Assembly: GCA_949775045.1 (NCBI GenBank)
Contig: OX459109.1
Span: 1,114,990-1,178,989 of the forward strand
Reading direction: 5' to 3'
DNA length: 64,000 nucleotides
DNA from: Metridium senile
Lineage: Eukaryota; Cnidaria; Anthozoa; Actiniaria; Metridiidae
The translations under genes were made by a program, and so were the position numbers. Under the pieces are notes generated by a model that saw nothing but the letters and a program-made list of their open reading frames with translations, searched no databases and was not told the DNA's origin. Positions 34,719 through 44,209 of the stretch are shown one piece after another. Each line of letters opens with the position of its first letter. Position 1 is the stretch's first letter.

Positions 34719-35122
34719 CTATATGAGTGATTGACTGATTGACTGCGTGATTGATTGATGGATTGATTGTTTTATTTTCTGATTGATTGATTGATTGATT
34801 GATTCTTTGATTGATTGATTATTTGATTGACTGATTGATTGACTGACTGATTGATTAATTGATTGATTATCATCTAATATAGGTGATCATATCATGTGTA
34901 ACAGAAAAGTACTGCAAGTCAGAAAATTGTCAACGAGAAGCAACTTTAGCTGATTCCGTCAAAAAACCTATAATACCACTACTACTAGAGCCCATTCCCT
35001 GGCCACCAGAGGGCCAGCTCGGTCCAATCTTCGCCAAGCTTTTATACATTGACATGACACAAGGACACGAAGCGAAAATTGATGAATTACTTAAAAAGAT
35101 TGAATGCTATACCTCGAAATAG
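24834..35122 (+). CDS. Gene B: MALT1-like Death-Ig-Ig fused to Roc-COR-Death-TIR
   Basis: Exons: 24834-25149, 25976-26110, 27365-27508, 28159-28425 (or 28416), 28819-28857, 29286-29716, 30060-30827, 31395-31625, 32399-33178, 33564-33849, 34393-34577, 34883-35122. Total about 1,273 residues. Order: Death-like (1-105), Ig (106-198), Ig (199-287), linker, Roc (301-700), COR (701-1037), Death and TIR (1038-1273). The first three domains resemble MALT1 in order and motifs (LEPGGSP, YQWFK, YICRV), but no paracaspase follows. The rest is nearly identical to gene A in exons and most introns. By inference a recombination joined a MALT1-type front end to a ROCO/Death/TIR output. The ATG sits in 'acaatgtc' after a TATA-like box. 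All frames stay open, so it looks functional. Confidence 0.82.
25251..25374. repeat. Tandem duplication, 62-bp unit
   Basis: 'attagcctctgttgcataca' through 'ctgcaatgaaggctaa' occurs twice in intron 1 of gene B. Confidence 0.85.
25699..25927. mobile_element. Fold-back MITE, relative of 2897-3072
   Basis: Same ends (acaggttccc / gggaacctgt). The terminal segment 'ttcccatttaaatctgtac' is repeated three times on the left and twice on the right. Confidence 0.75.
25976..28425 (+). CDS. Gene B exons 2-4: two Ig domains
   Basis: Ig 1 is split between 25976-26110 and 27365-27508: MKCEA (first Cys), SYQWFK (core Trp), [13 protein letters not shown] (D-x-G-x-Y-x-C), then SNWAKLEI. Ig 2 is 28159-28425: [24 protein letters not shown]. 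No signal peptide precedes, as in MALT1, whose Ig domains are cytoplasmic. Every junction is phase 1, so these exons can be gained or lost without breaking the frame. Exon 4 could end at 28416 (gtaagt) or 28425 (gtagta); both keep phase 1. Confidence 0.78.
26130..26890. other. Gene B intron 2, no gene seen
   Basis: AT-rich intron sequence. A short inverted pair 'acttgacagtgataa' / 'ttatcactgtcaagtt' sits at 26710-26757. No exon is supported. Confidence 0.4.
26896..27200. mobile_element. Two adjacent fold-back MITEs
   Basis: 26896-26999 has ends 'atgatatcgtaaattatcaa' and its complement. 27030-27190 is related to 24130-24274, with 'gattgtcagaacac' / 'gtgttctgacaatc' arms. Confidence 0.65.
27600..27838. 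mobile_element. Truncated copy of the 9-bp-TSD MITE
   Basis: The left end 'acaggcagcccaactattct' and the interior match 63440-63819, but the right terminal repeat is missing. It includes 'acctccctcttcgataccg'. Confidence 0.7.
28442..28740. repeat. Polypyrimidine tract, gene B
   Basis: It starts 17 bases after the Ig 2 exon and marks the start of A/B homology. It contains the same 'ctcctgatctttctactcct' sub-motif as the gene A tract. Confidence 0.85.
28819..35122 (+). CDS. Gene B exons 5-12: linker, Roc, COR, Death, TIR
   Basis: The exon structure is identical to gene A, with two length changes that keep the frame. The Roc exon is 24 bp longer from extra gaggaa units (a longer Glu run near residue 395). 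The Death exon is 18 bp shorter at its start. GTPase motifs [15 protein letters not shown] and GTNAD are intact. TIR keeps NCQREATLA and ends YTSK plus TAG. Differences from gene A in the 260-codon COR exon are only a handful of residues. Confidence 0.82.
29760..30058. repeat. (CATC)n/(ATTC)n array, gene B Roc intron
   Basis: A perfect (ATCC)n core of about 130 bp with (ATTC)n on the right. It is about twice as long as in gene A. Confidence 0.9.
30880..31295. repeat. (GAT)n-rich intron with a higher-order unit of about 60 bp
   Basis: 'gatcataatgatggtgatta' and 'taatgataatcatggtggtg' alternate. Long Met/Ile or His/Asn ORFs here are artefacts. Confidence 0.9.
31701..32046. mobile_element. Fold-back element with nested MITE (gene B copy)
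   Basis: The orthologous position and structure match 17033-17378. The nested MITE is 31775-31928. Confidence 0.8.
33850..34335. repeat. (GAT)n/(ATC)n intron between Death and TIR, gene B
   Basis: The shortest of the three copies, with 36-bp units on the left and a (CAT)n right part nearly identical to gene A. Confidence 0.9.
34600..34880. repeat. (GATT)n intron inside TIR, gene B
   Basis: Tetranucleotide array with a few substitutions. Confidence 0.9.
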
Positions 35123-35373
35123 ATGTGATGAAATTATTAGGACAATTCTTATTCATTTTTAGATTCTGAATTTAGTTTTTACCAAGCTGTTTTAGTGTGC
35201 TCTTGTTTCAAAAAGGTTTGCACAGCGAACGGCGAATGGAGATTGCACTAACGAAAGGAATTGTGGTCACACATACAGCATATGCGTTTGTTTTACTAGA
35301 TTGCAAAGCACAGCTTCACACATTATAAGTTATTTTCGTTTGAATATTATCGGCATTGTAAATTGACATTAAT

Positions 35374-35389
35374 AATAATAATAATAATA

Positions 35390-35457
<68 letters not shown>

Positions 35458-35468
35458 AATAATAATAA
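35374..35468. repeat. (AAT)n(GAT)n(AAT)n microsatellite
   Basis: A compound array sits where homology with the gene A downstream sequence ends (gene A continues 'gacattgtttttggtgaccc' at about 20770). Confidence 0.9.
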
Positions 35469-35495
35469 CATTGTCTTGCTATACATGGTCATACC

Positions 35496-35845
35496 ACAGG
35501 TAGCCCAAGCGTAGAGTCAGTACAAAATTGTAATTTTAACATAAATATGTCAATAAAATTTCCCTTTCTTACATGGATGTTTTTTGTGGTCTCTGATACG
35601 ATAATGTCTGTGAAGAATTTTTGGAAAATTTGATCAATTGTACATCCCCTTGTTAATATTGTCAATATATTAACAAGGGGATGTACAATTGATCAAATTT
35701 TCCAAAAATTCTTCACAGACATTATCGTATCAGAGACCACAAAAAACATCCATGTAAAAAAGGGAATTTTTTTTTGACATATTTATGTTAAAATTACAAT
35801 TCACCATACATTCCCTTGTACTGACTCTACGCTTGGGCTACCTGT
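35496..35845. mobile_element. 350-bp fold-back MITE with arms of about 170 bp
   Basis: The ends ACAGGTAGCCCAAGCGTAG and complement are flanked by ggtcatacc (35487-35495) and ggtcataca (35846-35854). Nearly the whole element is a hairpin. The end sequence is like that of the 63440-63819 element (acaggcagcccaa). Confidence 0.85.
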
Positions 35846-35859
35846 GGTCATACATGCTG

Positions 35860-36640
35860 CTTATGAACTTTGAAATGAAGCAGCTACACATGACTCACCC
35901 CATTCATTACTGAAAATACATGAAATTTTTCGCTCGTTATACAATAAGTCTGCAAAATGAATAGCAGTGAACATGGAATAAGAACTATGAAATCTATGTT
36001 CACATTAACACTACAAGTGACACGGGATTTTGTTGTTTATTTGATTTCAGCAGTTGAAATTTCAATTTTTAACGGTATAATGAGCAGAGGTGAATATGGA
36101 ATCAGTAAATCATAAAATCTGTGTTCAAAATTAATGTAGTGGGCTTTGCATCCGGTACTTTACGAGGAAAATTCCGGATGCAACGCAGTCAAAATAATTG
36201 CTAGTCTCGAGCATTTAAAGCGATTTAATGTGGTGTCACGTGACATTTCCTTCAGCGTAAATTTCGTTTTTGGAGGACAATATTGCAGTCCAAACGACCC
36301 AAGCTTACCCCCGAAGGTTGCATTAATGGTTTTATTATTCGAATATTCAATTCATTACTCATTTCAATAATATAATACGTTAAATATAACGAAATTATTA
36401 TGAGGTTTTTTTCTGCAATTTGCCCAACTACACAAACATCAACGAATGAAGAAAAGCAAACTTCCATAAATGGCGGAAGATGACTTTTATAAGTTAACAA
36501 ATATTTTCATATTTTAGCACTGTCATATAAAAGAACTATCATAAATATCACAATTAATAGGTATTCATGGGATGTTTCGTTGCTCTTTGCAAAAGTTTAA
36601 TAAAGTTATTTCATTAAAATTAAAAAAAGGAAACATTTGT
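35860..36640. other. No gene seen
   Basis: AT-rich. A small inverted pair 'gcatccggta' / 'ccggatgcaa' lies at 36148-36184. The ORF at 36146-36370 has no recognisable domain and no splice context I can support. Confidence 0.35.
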
Positions 36641-36641
36641 A

Positions 36642-36873
36642 TAGAGTGCAAACAATATAACCGTGAAACGTAAAAACTAATTAGTCGAAAATTAGTAGAA
36701 ATTAGTGAAAAATAGTCGAAGCGTGAATAGACTAAATTTAGTGTGCACGTGCAATCAGCCAAGTGTCCTAGCTAGCGCACAATACGCATTCTCGGTTCAG
36801 AATAGACTAATTTAGTGAAATTTAGCAAAATTAGTTTTTGTTAATGTTTCACGGTTATATTGTTTGCACTCTA
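36642..36873. mobile_element. Fold-back MITE with ttgta flanks
   Basis: The ends TAGAGTGCAAACAATATAAC and complement are flanked by ttgta on both sides (36637-36641 and 36874-36878). Confidence 0.8.
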
Positions 36874-37339
36874 TTGTATGAAATTTTTTGTTGAGGGCTG
36901 TTTGGCCTCGTTTTTTTCTGATTCTTAAATTCTTCTTGTTTCTTGTAAATTTAATCTCTTTTTCTCCAACAGTTATTATTATATTCTTTTCCTTATATCA
37001 ACAAGTTTATATATTATGATATTCTAGAACGATTAAAGGCTGATATTCTGTTTATTTGCTTGCCAAGGCGTCGTCCTTGACGACAGTCTAACAGTTTCAT
37101 TTATTATGACTATACAGCTCGGAAAAGAGTAGGCGTTTTAGGACGCCTCACTGTGTAAACATTTACTGTACATGAACTTTAATTACAAATCATTAAAGGG
37201 GTACTTGGACGAAAATGGCTCGAAATTGTAAAATGGCAAATACTGGGTTTTAAGAGCTGAAACTTTGCTTTAATAATCTTCAATACCTAAATAATCATTG
37301 TGTAAAGTTTTATTTCGATAGTCCAAAGGAAAGTATTAA

Positions 37340-37830
37340 ATATTTACGGTTATGTCATTTTTGATTATTGCGATATTGTGTGGGCTTGTTGAAACAATAA
37401 ATTAGAATCTATGCAAAGGCGAGCCTCAAAAATTCAGTATCTTAGGTCTAAATCATAGTTAACTCTATATTAAATGGTCAAAATGTAGTAGATTTTCTCT
37501 AAACTCAGCAACTTAAGCTACAAAGCTTAATAGGACGGATGGATAGTCATGTCTCAGACTTAATAAATAAATGTTTAGGTAATATAAAGAAAGTTGTAAT
37601 ACCGTAAAAAATGTTGACTGAAGCTAAAGCTCGAAACATCAGTAAAGTAAAGTTAATTCAACATTCAACACTTGCTCTTCAAAAGAAGTGCTTATGCCTT
37701 GACAAAATGACAAAGGACAAAAAATTGATTCGGTACCTTAAATACATATATATATTTTACAATTTTGTTATTAGACAGAAGATAAGGTACAGGCCGCTAC
37801 CTATACTAACCATTGCTGGCTAAACCAAGA
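37340..37830 (+). pseudogene. LINE reverse-transcriptase remnant
   Basis: A broken frame near 37355-37440 reads FDYCDIVW and then LESMQRRASKIQYL, resembling the FDYCDxVW...LxKLQxRAxRI end of CR1/Jockey-type LINE polymerases. Several stops follow, and the region to 37830 may be its 3' part. Not functional. Confidence 0.45.
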
Positions 37831-38027
37831 TAGATAGCTTACATAAGTAATTTTATATATATTATGGTCAATGGGTTTTTAGCCACATAATTAACTAGGG
37901 TTAATTAGAAGAATTAAGAATAAATTAAGAATATTGGGTTGGTAAGATACATCAGTCAGCATAGGTTCTTAGTATATCACTAATAAGTTTACCTTTAAAG
38001 TTTAACTTTTTTGTAGATTCACTTATT

Positions 38028-38430
38028 GTATTACAGATTTTGGCACCACAAAATATGCATGATATTTTGTGGTGTCAAAATCTGTAATACAGTGTTGTAA
38101 CCATGATTTTGGCTAACTTGTAAAAAGTACTGATGAAAATTATTAGGTAAAACTTTTGAATCATAGTCGTACAGGGATCAGGGATTTTTAATTTAAGAAA
38201 ACTTGTATTGGTATGCTCGTCAAAGCTGCTAAAAGTCATTGGGCGCAACGCCTTCTTGTGAAGAATAAGAAAATCTAGGTTGATTGAAAATTGATATGGG
38301 TGAGCCATGTAACAATGCCGTACCTGAGTGTTTACAACATGAGCGGCCGTGTTGTATCGGCAGATACAATCGCAACCCGAAGGCGCGCGATTGTATCACC
38401 GATACAACACGGACGCGAATGTTGTAAACT
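38028..38430. repeat. Two short perfect palindromes
   Basis: 38030-38095 ('acagattttggcaccacaaa' and complement) and 38329-38430 ('gtttacaacat...gtgttgtatcgg' and complement). They are probably small MITEs. The rest of 37830-38830 shows no gene. Confidence 0.6.
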
Positions 38431-38839
38431 ACTTAAAAAATGTCTAGGTTAGCTCTTTCATATTTTACCAAAACTTTCAAGATTAAAATAAATTTTGCCG
38501 TATAAAATTACCAGTTAAAACTTATGTAAATCAGGATATACAACACTAGTGTTGTATCAGATTTACAACACTCGTCATGGTCATGATTTCTTTTGAAAAT
38601 GTCTCATTAATTATTCATGAGTTTTTTAAATTAAATATGGATAAATTAAACAATAGTATGAATTTACAAGAATATCTAGGCTGAAATTGTGTCTGGCTTT
38701 GCAAATTATGCCAAATAAATACAACGTTTCATTTTACTTGAAACAAATGATATATATGACACTTTCAATTTAAATGACAATCTAGCCTTAAACCTAATTA
38801 TAATGTCATTACTAATCCTTTATTTATTGTATTTTAACC

Positions 38840-39630
38840 TATGCATATTGAGGGGGACGTACTGAGGGTTTGCGGTCATGCAGTTTCGCGTTATTTTTGG
38901 TGCGGTTTTGCGATTTCACAAATCTTACGGTTGCGGTTTTTAGCAAATTTTGGTGCGATTATGCGGTTTTTGTCGATTTTTTTGTGCGGTTTTGCGGTTT
39001 CTAACACTCCCTTACGTCACCCTTAAAACTCACCAACCTCGTCCTCTTTCAAACTGTTCTATTTATGCATGATTTCTATCCAGATAATTGACCTTTTTCT
39101 TTTAAATCCTATACTATAATCCACTATAACACTATAGATTGGCTTCTAAATCTTCGTAGGCTTTGCAAAAAGCAAGGACAAACTATGGGACCGGAAATTT
39201 AACATTAAATTTTCTAGTGCTAAAATCTTGAATGACCTGTTTTACCTGTTTTACCCTATTTAAAAACAGGTTTATCTATCCAATAACGTTATTTTTTTAG
39301 TTCAGTCAAGTAAGTAGCTAGTGAAACAATAAGACACCCACGTTTAATAACCCATATTCAGCGCACGCCAAGATGATAAGCTGCGTCTTCATATGTGTCC
39401 GTTTCGCAATAAGATTGAATACTGTGCAAATCAAAAGAACCACATAGCAACGGTTGCTTTGTTTTTACAGTCTTCAAACTTTCACACGTTCTTAATTTAA
39501 ACTATTTAAAGAATTTAATAAAATTGTCCCATTTGAATACTGTTACAAACACCTTAAAATATCTGTGTCTGCTTTCAGTCAATTTCGTAACATATTTATT
39601 TTGAATTTTGTAGATTGTGCTATGTCATGA
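38840..39630. other. No gene seen
   Basis: A T/G-rich stretch with repeated 'tgcggttttgcg' at 38870-39000 and otherwise unremarkable AT-rich sequence. Confidence 0.35.
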
Positions 39631-39639
39631 TTGTCATAT

Positions 39640-39950
39640 ATACACGTACTTCAAAAATCGTTGTCGCAATCAGTCTAAGGTCCACACTCTGAAGCCTGCA
39701 AAGGATGTTGCTATATCTTCAATAAAAATGGACTTGTTGTCGATTTTTATAGCATATTTTGGTTGTACGTGTTTGTGTTATATGACCATTACAAGTTGTT
39801 GCAGTGGTAGACGATGAAATAAACATTTCTTTTATTGAACGAGTAATAAATCACAAATTATGCTCATATTACCGACATCCTTGGCAGGCTTTAGAGCGTG
39901 AAGTGATCATGAAGCGCTGCAGCCGTGACAACGACTATTGAAATAGTGTT
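39640..39950. mobile_element. Fold-back MITE, relative of 24414-24723
   Basis: 'atcgttgtcgcaatcagtct' and 'gccgtgacaacgactattga' are the arms. 'actctgaagcctgcaaagga' is shared with the other copy. Confidence 0.65.
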
Positions 39951-40457
39951 AAGTATAGTGTTAAAGTTTTGGTACTAGAGAGTCAACTGTACATATAAAC
40001 ATTTTATGTCTTTTCATGTTAGGTAGATTGTAGCCATACGCGAAAAGTTATTAAAGTTCCGGCACCAAATATTTAAGCCTAATAAATTCTTGATTCGATG
40101 ATTCGATGTGATATATACCTATTTGTAAGTGAAACTCATTTTTCTTTGAATTTGCCGATTAAACTAGGTCTACCTTCTTGCAGTAAGATATTATAAGACA
40201 GACAAGGATGTATGATGAATACACGCTGGATAAAATTCGAAAAAAGCATCCTCAAAAAGTGTTCATCAAAATCGGCCTAGAAACTTCCCAGGAGAAACGT
40301 CCAGCTGTGAGGAATTTAATATCTTAATAATAACTTATGGTTATTTTATGGTTAGTGAGTTTGATCAAAATAGCTGGACCTTTGTTATTCTATGGTCAGT
40401 CAGTTAAATCAAAGTCCAAGTTCATTACTGAATTAATTTGAATACTTAATATCTGGG

Positions 40458-40465
40458 TATAAATA
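40458..40465 (+). promoter_or_regulatory. TATA box of the secreted repeat-protein gene
   Basis: TATAAATA lies 61 bp upstream of the ATG at 40519, followed by 'tcagttcatc', a possible initiator. The compact layout is typical of highly expressed secreted-protein genes. Confidence 0.55.
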
Positions 40466-40518
40466 CAAGTGCATTTAGTCAGTTCATCAATCCAATTTTT
40501 GGAGGTTGAACAATCATC

Positions 40519-42637
40519 ATGAAGCTGACACTTGTTCTGTTACTTGCTTTCGGCTTCGTTGCCTACGCCCTCGCTGCTCCTCGCTGGTCGATGGAGGGCC
40601 AATCTGAGCCATGGGAAACTGAAGAAGATGCCGAAGAATTCGAAGAACTGGCCCAAGGTAAATTGTGCCTTTCAGTCCTTGAAATGCTCTTACTTTTCTA
40701 TTCTGCTCTTATTTTTGCTCTTGCTCTTACTTTAGCTCTTGCTCTTCCTCGTCGTTTTGCTCTTGATATTGCTGTTGCTGTTGCTTTTGTTCTTGTTCTT
40801 GCTCTTCGTTAAATTGTTGCTCCTGCTTAATTTTTATTCTTGTTCTTGCTCTTCGTTTTGCTCTTGCTCTTGTTCTTGTTCTTGCTCTGCTCTTGCTCAT
40901 ATTGTTACTGTTGCTTTTGTTCTTGTTCTTGCTCTTCGTTAAATTGTTGCTCCTGCTTTTTGTTCTTGTTCTTGTTCTTCGTTAAATTGTTGTTCCTGCT
41001 TAATTTTTATTCTTGTTCTTGCTCTTCGTTTTGCTCTTGCTCTTGTTCTTGCTCTGCTCTTGCTCATATTGTTACTGTTGCTTTTGTTCTTGTTCTTGCT
41101 CTTCGTTAAATTGTTGCTCCTGCTTTTTGTTCTTGTTCCTGCTCTTCGTTAAATTGTTGCTCCTGCGAATTTTTAGGAGTTTTTAAAAACAATTATAGAA
41201 ATATTTTAATTAAGGAACAGAAGGAATTACACCATTTTATAGTTTTATAATTATTAGTTTTTATATTATGATTCTTGTATATATATAATTTTTTTTATTA
41301 ATTCTAAGTTTATTCTAGGTTTTATATGTATATGTGTTTTATAATTTTAGATAGAGGGCCACTAGTTTATTTGTTTTTTAACTATTCCGTGTCACACTCT
41401 TTAAGTAAAGAGTTTATTATCATTATTATTATTATCATTATTATTATTATTTTCCAATCATGCAACTAAATAACAGTCGCGAGGGGTTAGTATGTAATTG
41501 GTTAGTATGTTAGCATTGTCTCAATGCGCTTTACAATTAACTATATATACGTATTAGGAAAACATTGCTGGAAGCAAAATCTGTATGTTGGTATCGTTAT
41601 TTATTATTATATATTTATATTTATATATTTATTCTATTTGTTCTTTAGATGAAGCAGAATACGGAGAGCACCAAGACGGTCCAGGTAGAAAACACCACCC
41701 CAAACCAACTGGAGACCGCCGCCCCAAACCAACTGGAGACCGCCGCCCCAAACCAACTGGAGAACCCAGCGAAGACGGTCCAGGTAGAAAACACCACCCC
41801 AAACCAACTGGAGACCGCCGCCCCAAACCAACTGGAGAACCCAGCGAAGACGGTCCAGGTAGAAAACACCACCCCAAACCAACTGGAGACCGCCGCCCCA
41901 AACCAACTGGAGAACCCAGCGAAGACGGTCCAGGTAGAAAACACCACCCCAAACCAACTGGAGACCGCCGCCCCAAACCAACTGGAGACCGCCGCCCCAA
42001 ACCAACTGGAGAACCCAGCGAAGACGGTCCACGTAGAAAACACCACCCCAAACCAACTGGAGACCGCCGCCCCAAACCAACTGGAGAACCCAGCGAAGAC
42101 GGTCCACGTAGAAAACACCACCCCAAACCAACTGGAGACCGCCGCCCCAAACCAACTGGAGAACCCAGCGAAGACGGTCCAGGTAGAAAACACCACCCCA
42201 AACCAACTGGAGACCGCCGCCCCAAACCAACTGGAGACCGCCGCCCCAAACCAACTGGAGAACCCAGCGAAGACGGTCCACGTAGAAAACACCACCCCAA
42301 ACCAACTGGAGACCGCCGCCCCAAACCAACTGGAGACCGCCGCCCCAAACCAACTGGAGAACCCAGCGAAGACGGTCCACGTAGAAAACACCACCCCAAA
42401 CCAACTGGAGACCGCCGCCCCAAACCAACTGGAGACCGCCGCCCCAAACCAACTGGAGAACCCAGCGAAGACGGTCCACGTAGAAAACACCACCCCAAAC
42501 CAACTGGAGACCGCCGCCCCAAACCAACTGGAGACCGCCGCCCCAAACCAACTGGAGAACACCGCCCCAAACCAAAACCCCAAACCGATGCTGAGGATTT
42601 CGATGACGAAATCGAAGATCTTAGTAATTACTATTAG
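40519..42637 (+). CDS. Secreted Lys/Pro/His-rich tandem-repeat protein (unknown)
   Basis: Exon 1 is 40519-40657 and exon 2 is 41649-42637; the join is phase 1 ('gcccaag|gtaaat', 'tctttag|atgaag'). It encodes 375 residues. Residues 1-20 are a clear signal peptide (MKLTLVLLLAFGFVAYALAA). A short acidic segment (ETEEDAEEFEELAQ) is followed by ten repeats built from GPGRKHHPKPTGDRRPKPTG and EPSED, of 25 or 33 residues. The end is acidic (DAEDFDDEIEDLSNYY). The repeat is basic, rich in Pro, and has His pairs that could bind metal. Candidate roles are adhesive, matrix or mucus protein, or a precursor cut at basic sites; none is proven. There is no family I recognise. Confidence 0.85.
40680..41165. 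repeat. 'cttgctctt' minisatellite in the intron of the secreted gene
   Basis: A pyrimidine/G-rich array with a higher-order unit ('cttcgttaaattgttgctcc') repeated about five times. It translates to Leu/Val/Ala-rich or Ser/Cys-rich peptides that are not real. Confidence 0.8.
41200..41455 (+). mobile_element. Probable LINE 3' end with (ATT)n tail
   Basis: 'gtgtcacactctttaagtaa' then 'agagtttattatcattatt' with a trinucleotide tail suggests a non-LTR element terminus inside the intron. No coding sequence remains. Confidence 0.4.
41665..42560 (+). repeat. 75/99-bp coding minisatellite
   Basis: Ten units of the sequence encoding the secreted repeat: four of 75 bp and six of 99 bp, the difference being one extra 24-bp sub-unit (DRRPKPTG). 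One position alternates g/c (GPG versus GPR). No stop occurs in five of the six frames over nearly 1 kb, so long ORFs on the other strand are shadows. Confidence 0.95.
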
Positions 42638-42740
42638 TAGTATGAATGAAGCCTCCATATAACTTCATTTATGGGGGAAAAGATTAGTCAAATATTTTAA
42701 CCAACCGTTTCAACTTGTCAAATGTACTCTCTTTATTGGT

Positions 42741-42756
42741 ATTAAAAGTTATTAAA
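42741..42756 (+). terminator. Possible polyadenylation signals (ATTAAA)
   Basis: ATTAAA occurs at 42741 and 42751, about 105-120 bp after the stop codon of the secreted gene. No AATAAA lies nearer. Confidence 0.4.
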
Positions 42757-42769
42757 TGAAAATACAGTT

Positions 42770-43190
42770 GATGTTTTTCTTTCTTCAAGAACTAGAGCTG
42801 TATTCATTAACCCGTGAAACAAAGTGTATTAATTAAAGTATGATAGTCAAATAACAACAAAAGAACAACACAATGGAATTAAGGTACATTAAAGAGTAAT
42901 ACACTAAAGAGTGTTTCACGGGTTAGTGAAATACCCTGAATATTAACGATACTGTCTGACTTGTACGCTTTAATTCAGTTAAGAATTTATGAACAATATT
43001 GTAATGTGTATAGTAATTCCAGAAATTATCTGAGCCCTCGCACATACCTGTCGCCATTGCGGTCGCGGAACCATCCATAACTTATTATTATATACTATTC
43101 TTGTATCGTTTATTTAAACTTTTCTTGGTTTATATAGTATTGCGGAAATGTTCATTTCTAGGCAATATTCAGTTTTGTTACCGATTACAA
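42770..43190. other. No gene seen; small inverted pair
   Basis: 'cattaacccgtgaaaca' near 42807 and 'tgtttcacgggttagtgaa' near 42913 pair, marking a MITE-like stretch of about 120 bp. The rest is unremarkable. Confidence 0.4.
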
Positions 43191-43200
43191 CAGTGTTAAC

Positions 43201-43634
43201 TTATAAACGGGTATATAAGGCCTTCACGATCTCACAATTTTGCGAAATTATCCATTTCTGGCACTTTTTGGCTAGTTGGTTTACTTTTTCGAGTCCTATT
43301 TTACTTAGCTCAGTTACTAGTTGTTTTTGGTAGCCTGATAGGAAGTCTAGGACGACGTTTACTTGCACTATGTTATAGTTAGGATAGAGTCTCTTTAATC
43401 CTGTATACATTTCTGTTTTACGGTTCCTTCGATGATCAGCCACGTCTTGGTCTTCTTGTCCATTACTGTAATGTCTGGTTTGTTTGCACCATTTTGGGGG
43501 GCAATGTCTAGATGTATTGGGATGTTCCACAGTATTTTGGCTTCGTCGTTTTCTATGCTGCTTTTTGGGAGTGATTGTTTGTGCCAAGGTGTGCTGTCGT
43601 CCTGTTCTGTATTGCATTTTAAATATTTCGTCAT
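43201..43634 (-). pseudogene. LINE polymerase C-terminal remnant
   Basis: On the minus strand two frames carry pieces of one protein. The first has LWNIPIHLD followed by KPDITVMDKKTKTWLIIE. The second has RLYPNYNIVQVNVVLDFLSG. This 'xRPDIVVxDKKxKxxxLID' style is the end of a LINE-type protein seen in many invertebrate genomes, and the fragment at 57110-57480 is a related piece. Frameshifts make it non-functional. Confidence 0.55.
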
Positions 43635-43744
43635 ATATATTGCTAAAAAACGTACAAATGCATAGCTTGGGCTACCTGTGATAACACACGATAAATGGCG
43701 TCGCCTTTGTTTTTGAAGTAATGTTTAAAGTCCGACAATGAGGA

Positions 43745-43840
43745 CTGGACGGGATTTCAAGTCCGCGCAATTAGTTCCAGTCCGAGGCGCAGCCGAGGAC
43801 TGGAACTAATTGCAAGGACTTGAAATCACGTCCGCGGTCC
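43745..43840. repeat. Inverted repeat
   Basis: 'gatttcaagtccgcgcaatt' and 'aattgcaaggacttgaaatc' with 'agttccagtcc' arms form a hairpin. Confidence 0.65.
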
Positions 43841-44003
43841 GAATTGGAGGACCTTGAACGACTTCTCAAACTCAATAATTATTTGGGAGGAATCTTCGTC
43901 TATAGATATTAAGCCATTTTATTATAATGAAACTATTATCTGATAGTTATGCATGCATTGATAATTTCTATAACAGTTTAAAACATTCCGTTCTGGTCAA
44001 CGA

Positions 44004-44080
44004 ATTAGCTTGTGGCTTAATGGTAAGCAATAGGAATTAGTAAGTTAGTGGTTAGAAGTTCGAGTCTCGGTACTGGTTAC
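44004..44080 (+). ncRNA. tRNA-derived (SINE-like) pol III promoter remnant
   Basis: 'tggcttaatggtaagca' looks like an A box and 'agttcgagtc' like a B box, about 30 bp apart. I cannot fold a full cloverleaf, so a decayed SINE or tRNA pseudogene is more likely than a tRNA. Confidence 0.3.
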
Positions 44081-44209
44081 CATGAAAATATTTCAAGAGT
44101 CTTTTAATACTTTAAAAAGTAAAGTTAAATAAGGAACTATGTTTTTTCTGGGCTAATATTTGTGTCACTATATAAAGCGTTAACAAAGTATATTAAATAA
44201 TTTCCAAGT

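Noticed and set aside
41649..42560. CRISPR array (regular repeats in the 41.6-42.6 kb region)
   Set aside because: The repeats are contiguous with no unique spacers, are coding, and lie in an animal gene.
41629..42658. Long Gly/Leu/Trp-rich ORFs antisense to the secreted protein and a second plus-strand frame (TTPNQLETAAPNQ)
   Set aside because: The 24/75/99-bp repeat has no stop in most frames. Only the frame joined to the signal-peptide exon has a start, splice site and sensible end.
44004..44080. Functional tRNA gene
   Set aside because: The stems do not pair well and there is no clear anticodon arm.
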